Below, piece after piece: positions 6,294 to 8,986 of a stretch of 8,986 nucleotides of DNA. A program made the translations under genes and the position numbers. Every line of letters starts with the position of its first letter. The first letter of the stretch is position 1. The DNA is taken from the NCBI GenBank assembly GCA_937919125.1, contig CALFOB010000022.1, positions 1-8,986 on the forward strand, given 5' to 3'. The DNA comes from an uncultured Micrococcales bacterium. Its GTDB lineage: Bacteria; Actinomycetota; Actinomycetes; Actinomycetales; Microbacteriaceae. The notes under the pieces were generated by a model, which searched no databases, had not been told where the DNA came from, and was given only the letters and a program-made list of their open reading frames with translations.

Positions 6294-7303
6294 TATCTTT
6301 CAGCCCTCTCACGTCTAAGTTGTCTGATGTTGTAGGCAATGATTGGCAATACACACACCAGAAGGATTACTGCCAGCGCACTTCCCTGGCCGTAGTTCAT
6401 TTGTCTAAAGCTTTGAGAATACATTTCGTTAGCGATGACGTTGGTTTCGAAGTTACCACCGGTCATTGTTCTTACGATGTCGAATACCTTCAGAGTTCCA
6501 ATAGCAGTGGTGGTTAGAACAACAATGATGGTCGATCTAATCATTGGGATTGTGACCTTGATGAATCGCTGCCAGTTACCAGCACCATCGAGCATTGCTG
6601 CTTCAACAACTTCATCTGGAACATTCTTCATCGCAGCTGAAAGCACGACCATCGCGAAACCAGTCTGAATCCAAATCATTACCAAGATAAGTAGCAGGGT
6701 GTTGCCCGGAGCTTCAAGCAACCAGTTCGGTGGGTTCACCCCAAAGGCTTTTGAAATTGCGCTGAATAAACCAATGTCTGGCTTGTCTAAGTTTGGTTGG
6801 AAGTTGTAAACGAACTTCCAGATAACACCAGCACCCACAAACGAGATTGCCATCGGTAAGAAGATTAGAGACTTAACAACCCCTGGACGCTTCATGCGAT
6901 CGGTCAGGTAGGCGATAGATAGACCAAGGATGGTTGAGAGAGTTGGTACAAATAGTACCCAGACAAAAGTGTTTCTGAGAACGATCAGAATTTCTGGAAT
7001 TGTGAAAGACCAGACGTAGTTGTCTAAGCCAACAAACTCTGTGCTGTCGGCATTCATGAAAGACATAACAAGTGTTCTAAGAGTTGGATAGACCAAACCG
7101 ATTAGAAGGAATAGAACTGCAGGAGCTAGGAATACTGCGTACTTGAGCCATTCCTGAACTCTGACATTTACTCGAGATGCGAGTAAGAAGACTAGATAGA
7201 TGACAGCTGCGAAAGCTGCTAGAGACACAATCAAAAGAATTAGGTTAGGGAAGATCACTTCCCAAGGTGTCTTGCGTGCTGCGGAGAACGCGGTGTTGAT
7301 CAT
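6293..7303 (-). CDS. aglF: Carbohydrate ABC importer permease, AglF-like (MalF family)
   Basis: The partner permease, 336 residues. The core from about residue 54 onward (FLAPAVLFLLIGLVYPTLRT, then FVGLDNYVWSFT at 90-101 and FLPMAISFVGAGVIWKFVY at 148-166) is strongly AglF-like. The EAA docking loop is at 234-253, beginning EAAMLDG and ending TIP. Ahead of the core there is an extra hydrophobic stretch at about 16-42, so seven or more helices are likely instead of six. The start is supported by AGGA five to seven bases before the ATG. It lies 84 bases downstream of the binding protein gene, and that gap holds a strong hairpin; it overlaps the aglG-like gene by one base. The ATPase it needs is not in the window. 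Confidence 0.9.
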   Translation of the reverse strand: MINTAFSAARKTPWEVIFPNLILLIVSLAAFAAVIYLVFLLASRVNVRVQEWLKYAVFLAPAVLFLLIGLVYPTLRTLVMSFMNADSTEFVGLDNYVWSFTIPEILIVLRNTFVWVLFVPTLSTILGLSIAYLTDRMKRPGVVKSLIFLPMAISFVGAGVIWKFVYNFQPNLDKPDIGLFSAISKAFGVNPPNWLLEAPGNTLLLILVMIWIQTGFAMVVLSAAMKNVPDEVVEAAMLDGAGNWQRFIKVTIPMIRSTIIVVLTTTAIGTLKVFDIVRTMTGGNFETNVIANEMYSQSFRQMNYGQGSALAVILLVCVLPIIAYNIRQLRRERAER

Positions 7304-7325
7304 TTATTTCCTGACTTTGTTGAAA

Positions 7326-7363
7326 TGGGGTGTGGTTTTCACTTTCGTGTCCACCACACCCCA
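7326..7363 (-). promoter_or_regulatory. Intercistronic stem-loop between binding protein and permease genes
   Basis: A perfect 11-bp inverted repeat (TGGGGTGTGGT with ACCACACCCCA) with a 16-base centre that can add a small CAC/GTG stem. On the - strand it follows the aglE-like stop codon by 24 bases and is followed by only a short U stretch before the aglF-like ribosome site. Such hairpins between a binding protein and its permeases commonly stabilise the upstream message or stop part of the transcripts, keeping the binding protein in excess. This role is inferred from position. Confidence 0.65.
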
Positions 7364-7387
7364 CTGCAAGGGTAGTTCTAGCCTAAT

Positions 7388-8725
7388 TTAGTTCTTAGGC
7401 CATGATGCTTCAATTGCGTCAAGAACGTCCGCATCGGACTTGTCTTCTGCAACCCAAGCGGTCATTTCTTTCCAGAATGTTCCGGCACCAACAGCAGCTG
7501 GCATAACGTCAGAACCATCGAAACGGAAGGTTGTAGCGTTCTTTAGGATCTGAACTGCAACCTTGTTTACTGGGTCAGCAACGTTTGCTTCGTCTAGGCC
7601 CTTGTTAGCTGAGAACCAGCCACCAAGCTTTGCCTTTGCGTTGTTCCATAGTGGAGTTGTTAGGTAGTGCTGTAGAGCTGCAACTTCACCCTTGTCTGAG
7701 AAAGCTGCTACGAACTCTCCACCACCAAGGGCTGGCTTGTTGTCAGCAGATGCACCAGGGAAGTAGAACACTGAGATTCCGTTTTCCTGTGTTGTGTCTG
7801 AAGGGTCCACGATTACAGCACCGTGGTCAGCAGCAAGAATTCCACCGATGAATGATGCCTGACGGTGCATTGCACATGAACCGTCAACGATTCCTGCTCC
7901 ACCATCCTGGAATGTGGTTGTCGCGATTGACGCAACGTCACCAACATACTTAGGGTTCTTTAGGATCTTTCCTGCTTCACCGATAGCTGTAGCTACAGCT
8001 GGGTCGTTGAAAGGAATACCGTGAGTAACCCACTTGTCGTAGGTGTCTGCTGACGCGGTACGAAGCATGATGTCTTCCATCCAGTCAGTTCCAACCCAAC
8101 CAGTTGCTTCACCAGAACCGAAACCAGCACACCATGGCTGGATCTTTCCGTCAGCAGCAATCTTGTCAGATAGGTCTAGCAGTTCCTGCCAAGTTGTTGG
8201 GATTGTGTAGTTGTTGTCTGCGAATACCTTCGGGTTGTACCAAACGAAAGACTTCACGTTTGCACCTAGAGGCGCAGCGAAGAATGTTCCGTCAACAGTT
8301 CCGTAGTTCTTCCAGTCAGGTGAGTAGTTTGCATCAACTGATTCGCTTACCTTTGCAGGTGCTGCAACTAGGCTGTCCTTGAAACGTGCTAGTAGACCTG
8401 GCTGTGGGAAGATCGCTAGATCAGGTGCAGTTCCACCTTCAACGCGAACAGCAATCTGAGCTTCGAACTCCTGAGTACCGTTCCAGTTAACTGTGATGCC
8501 TGTACATTCTTCGAATTCAGCAAGTGACTCGACGAATAGATCAGCTTCTGGAGCAATGATGGTTGTGTAGATTTCAACCTCAGTGCCATCGAAGCCCTGG
8601 TAATCAGCGTATGCCTCACAACCGGCAGCAACGTCGTTGCCTGCTGGAGCACAGCCCGCTAGAAATAGCGTTGCAACAGCTGCTGATGCAGTAGCCGCTA
8701 GAACGCGCTTTGTCTTAAAGCTCAT
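7388..8725 (-). CDS. aglE: Sugar-binding lipoprotein of an alpha-glucoside-type ABC importer, AglE-like
   Basis: The extracellular sugar receptor, 445 residues, anchored to the outer face of the cell membrane. It has a lipoprotein signal: a basic start (KTKR), a hydrophobic core and the lipobox LAGC with lipidated Cys25. The mature part looks like the AglE branch of family 1 solute-binding proteins, with EIYTTIIAPEADLF (51-64), FEECTG (71-76), APDLAIFPQPG (100-110), APLGANVKSFVWYNPKVF (151-168), PWCAGFGSGEATGW (197-210) and DWMEDIMLR (214-222). Many tryptophans suit sugar stacking. Besides C25 there are four cysteines (36, 74, 199, 284) that could form two disulfides. The start is well supported by AAGGAG six bases before the ATG. 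It is the first gene of the operon. Likely ligands are maltose, trehalose, sucrose or similar; the exact one cannot be read from sequence. Confidence 0.93.
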   Translation of the reverse strand: MSFKTKRVLAATASAAVATLFLAGCAPAGNDVAAGCEAYADYQGFDGTEVEIYTTIIAPEADLFVESLAEFEECTGITVNWNGTQEFEAQIAVRVEGGTAPDLAIFPQPGLLARFKDSLVAAPAKVSESVDANYSPDWKNYGTVDGTFFAAPLGANVKSFVWYNPKVFADNNYTIPTTWQELLDLSDKIAADGKIQPWCAGFGSGEATGWVGTDWMEDIMLRTASADTYDKWVTHGIPFNDPAVATAIGEAGKILKNPKYVGDVASIATTTFQDGGAGIVDGSCAMHRQASFIGGILAADHGAVIVDPSDTTQENGISVFYFPGASADNKPALGGGEFVAAFSDKGEVAALQHYLTTPLWNNAKAKLGGWFSANKGLDEANVADPVNKVAVQILKNATTFRFDGSDVMPAAVGAGTFWKEMTAWVAEDKSDADVLDAIEASWPKN

Positions 8726-8986
8726 TAATTTCTCCTTGATAGTAATGGGCGAGGCGTAGAAAACACCTCAGCCATAATCTAGTTGAGATTTTGAGCCAAT
8801 TTTGAGGTCAATGCTTACGCCTAGATAACGATTTAGAAAAGGTTTACATCCCAATAGGTTTCTTGACGGAAAGCCTGTATTTGCGGGAGTTTTACCTACA
8901 TTTATGTAACTACTTGCAGAACGGCTATTTGGCTCTAATGAACCCAACTCGGTCATAAACCAGGGCCAAAGTGGTTTCTGCTACTT
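8726..8986 (-). promoter_or_regulatory. Upstream regulatory region of the sugar importer operon
   Basis: A gene-free stretch reaching the window edge. On the - strand a weak promoter could be TTGGCT (8794-8799) and TATGGC (8771-8776) with a 17-base spacer; a better -35 word, TTGACC (8806-8811), has no -10 at a good distance. Operator-like elements are the direct repeat ATTTTGAG at 8788-8795 and 8799-8806 (one helical turn apart), the inverted pair ACCTCA/TGAGGT (8765-8770, 8803-8808) and the palindrome TACATTTATGTA (8897-8908). I see no clear LacI-type operator. No convincing gene lies here; a 62-codon frame was rejected. Confidence 0.4.
8788..8806. repeat. Direct repeat ATTTTGAG, 11-bp period
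   Basis: Two identical 8-bp copies (8788-8795, 8799-8806) lie on the same face of the helix, with a partial third copy TTGAG at 8783-8787. They overlap the candidate promoter of the sugar importer operon, so they could be regulator half-sites. This is inference. Confidence 0.4.

Noticed and set aside
8768..8956. A 62-codon reading frame on the - strand upstream of the aglE-like gene
   Set aside because: There is no ribosome site before its ATG, the product has no recognisable domain, hydrophobic pattern or motif, and it covers the region where the promoter and repeats of the sugar operon must lie. A real leader peptide cannot be excluded fully.

Overview
The window looks like a chromosomal piece of a low-to-mid GC actinobacterium. 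The best guess, by inference, is a small-genome aquatic member of the Microbacteriaceae. The clues are a fused RibBA in a ribD-ribE-ribBA-ribH operon, an AglE/AglF/AglG-type sugar importer with actinobacterial character, very tight gene packing, and a base composition that looks by eye to be in the mid-40s percent GC. I see no sign of phage, insertion sequences, CRISPR, tRNA or rRNA.

Layout. Positions 1-1358 (+ strand) hold two adjacent ABC-2 type membrane permeases. The first is cut by the left edge, and they overlap by ATGA; together they probably form a heterodimeric exporter whose ATPase lies off the left end. Positions 1362-5084 (- strand) hold a five-gene operon read right to left: ribD, ribE, ribBA, ribH and a small four-helix membrane protein of unknown function. 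It is headed by a clear FMN riboswitch (5162-5313). The leader between aptamer and ribD can fold into two stems, one right at the start codon, which suggests control of translation. The operon appears to end in a hairpin at 1306-1334 that lies inside the 3' end of the convergent permease gene. Positions 5388-8725 (- strand) hold a three-gene sugar uptake operon: a binding lipoprotein (aglE-like), then two permeases (aglF-like, aglG-like). A perfect 11-bp inverted repeat lies between the first two genes. The right edge (8726-8986) is the upstream regulatory region of this operon.

How it works together. The rib operon encodes the route from GTP and ribulose 5-phosphate to riboflavin and should be shut down by FMN. 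The agl operon should import an alpha-glucoside such as maltose, trehalose or sucrose. It lacks its own ATPase and glucosidase here, so those must be encoded elsewhere.

Nothing here is clearly a new biological system. The points most worth a second look are the strand-asymmetric terminator buried in the opposing gene, the riboswitch expression platform, the unknown membrane protein in the riboflavin operon, the repeated TAATG gene junctions, and the hairpin between the binding protein and permease genes.
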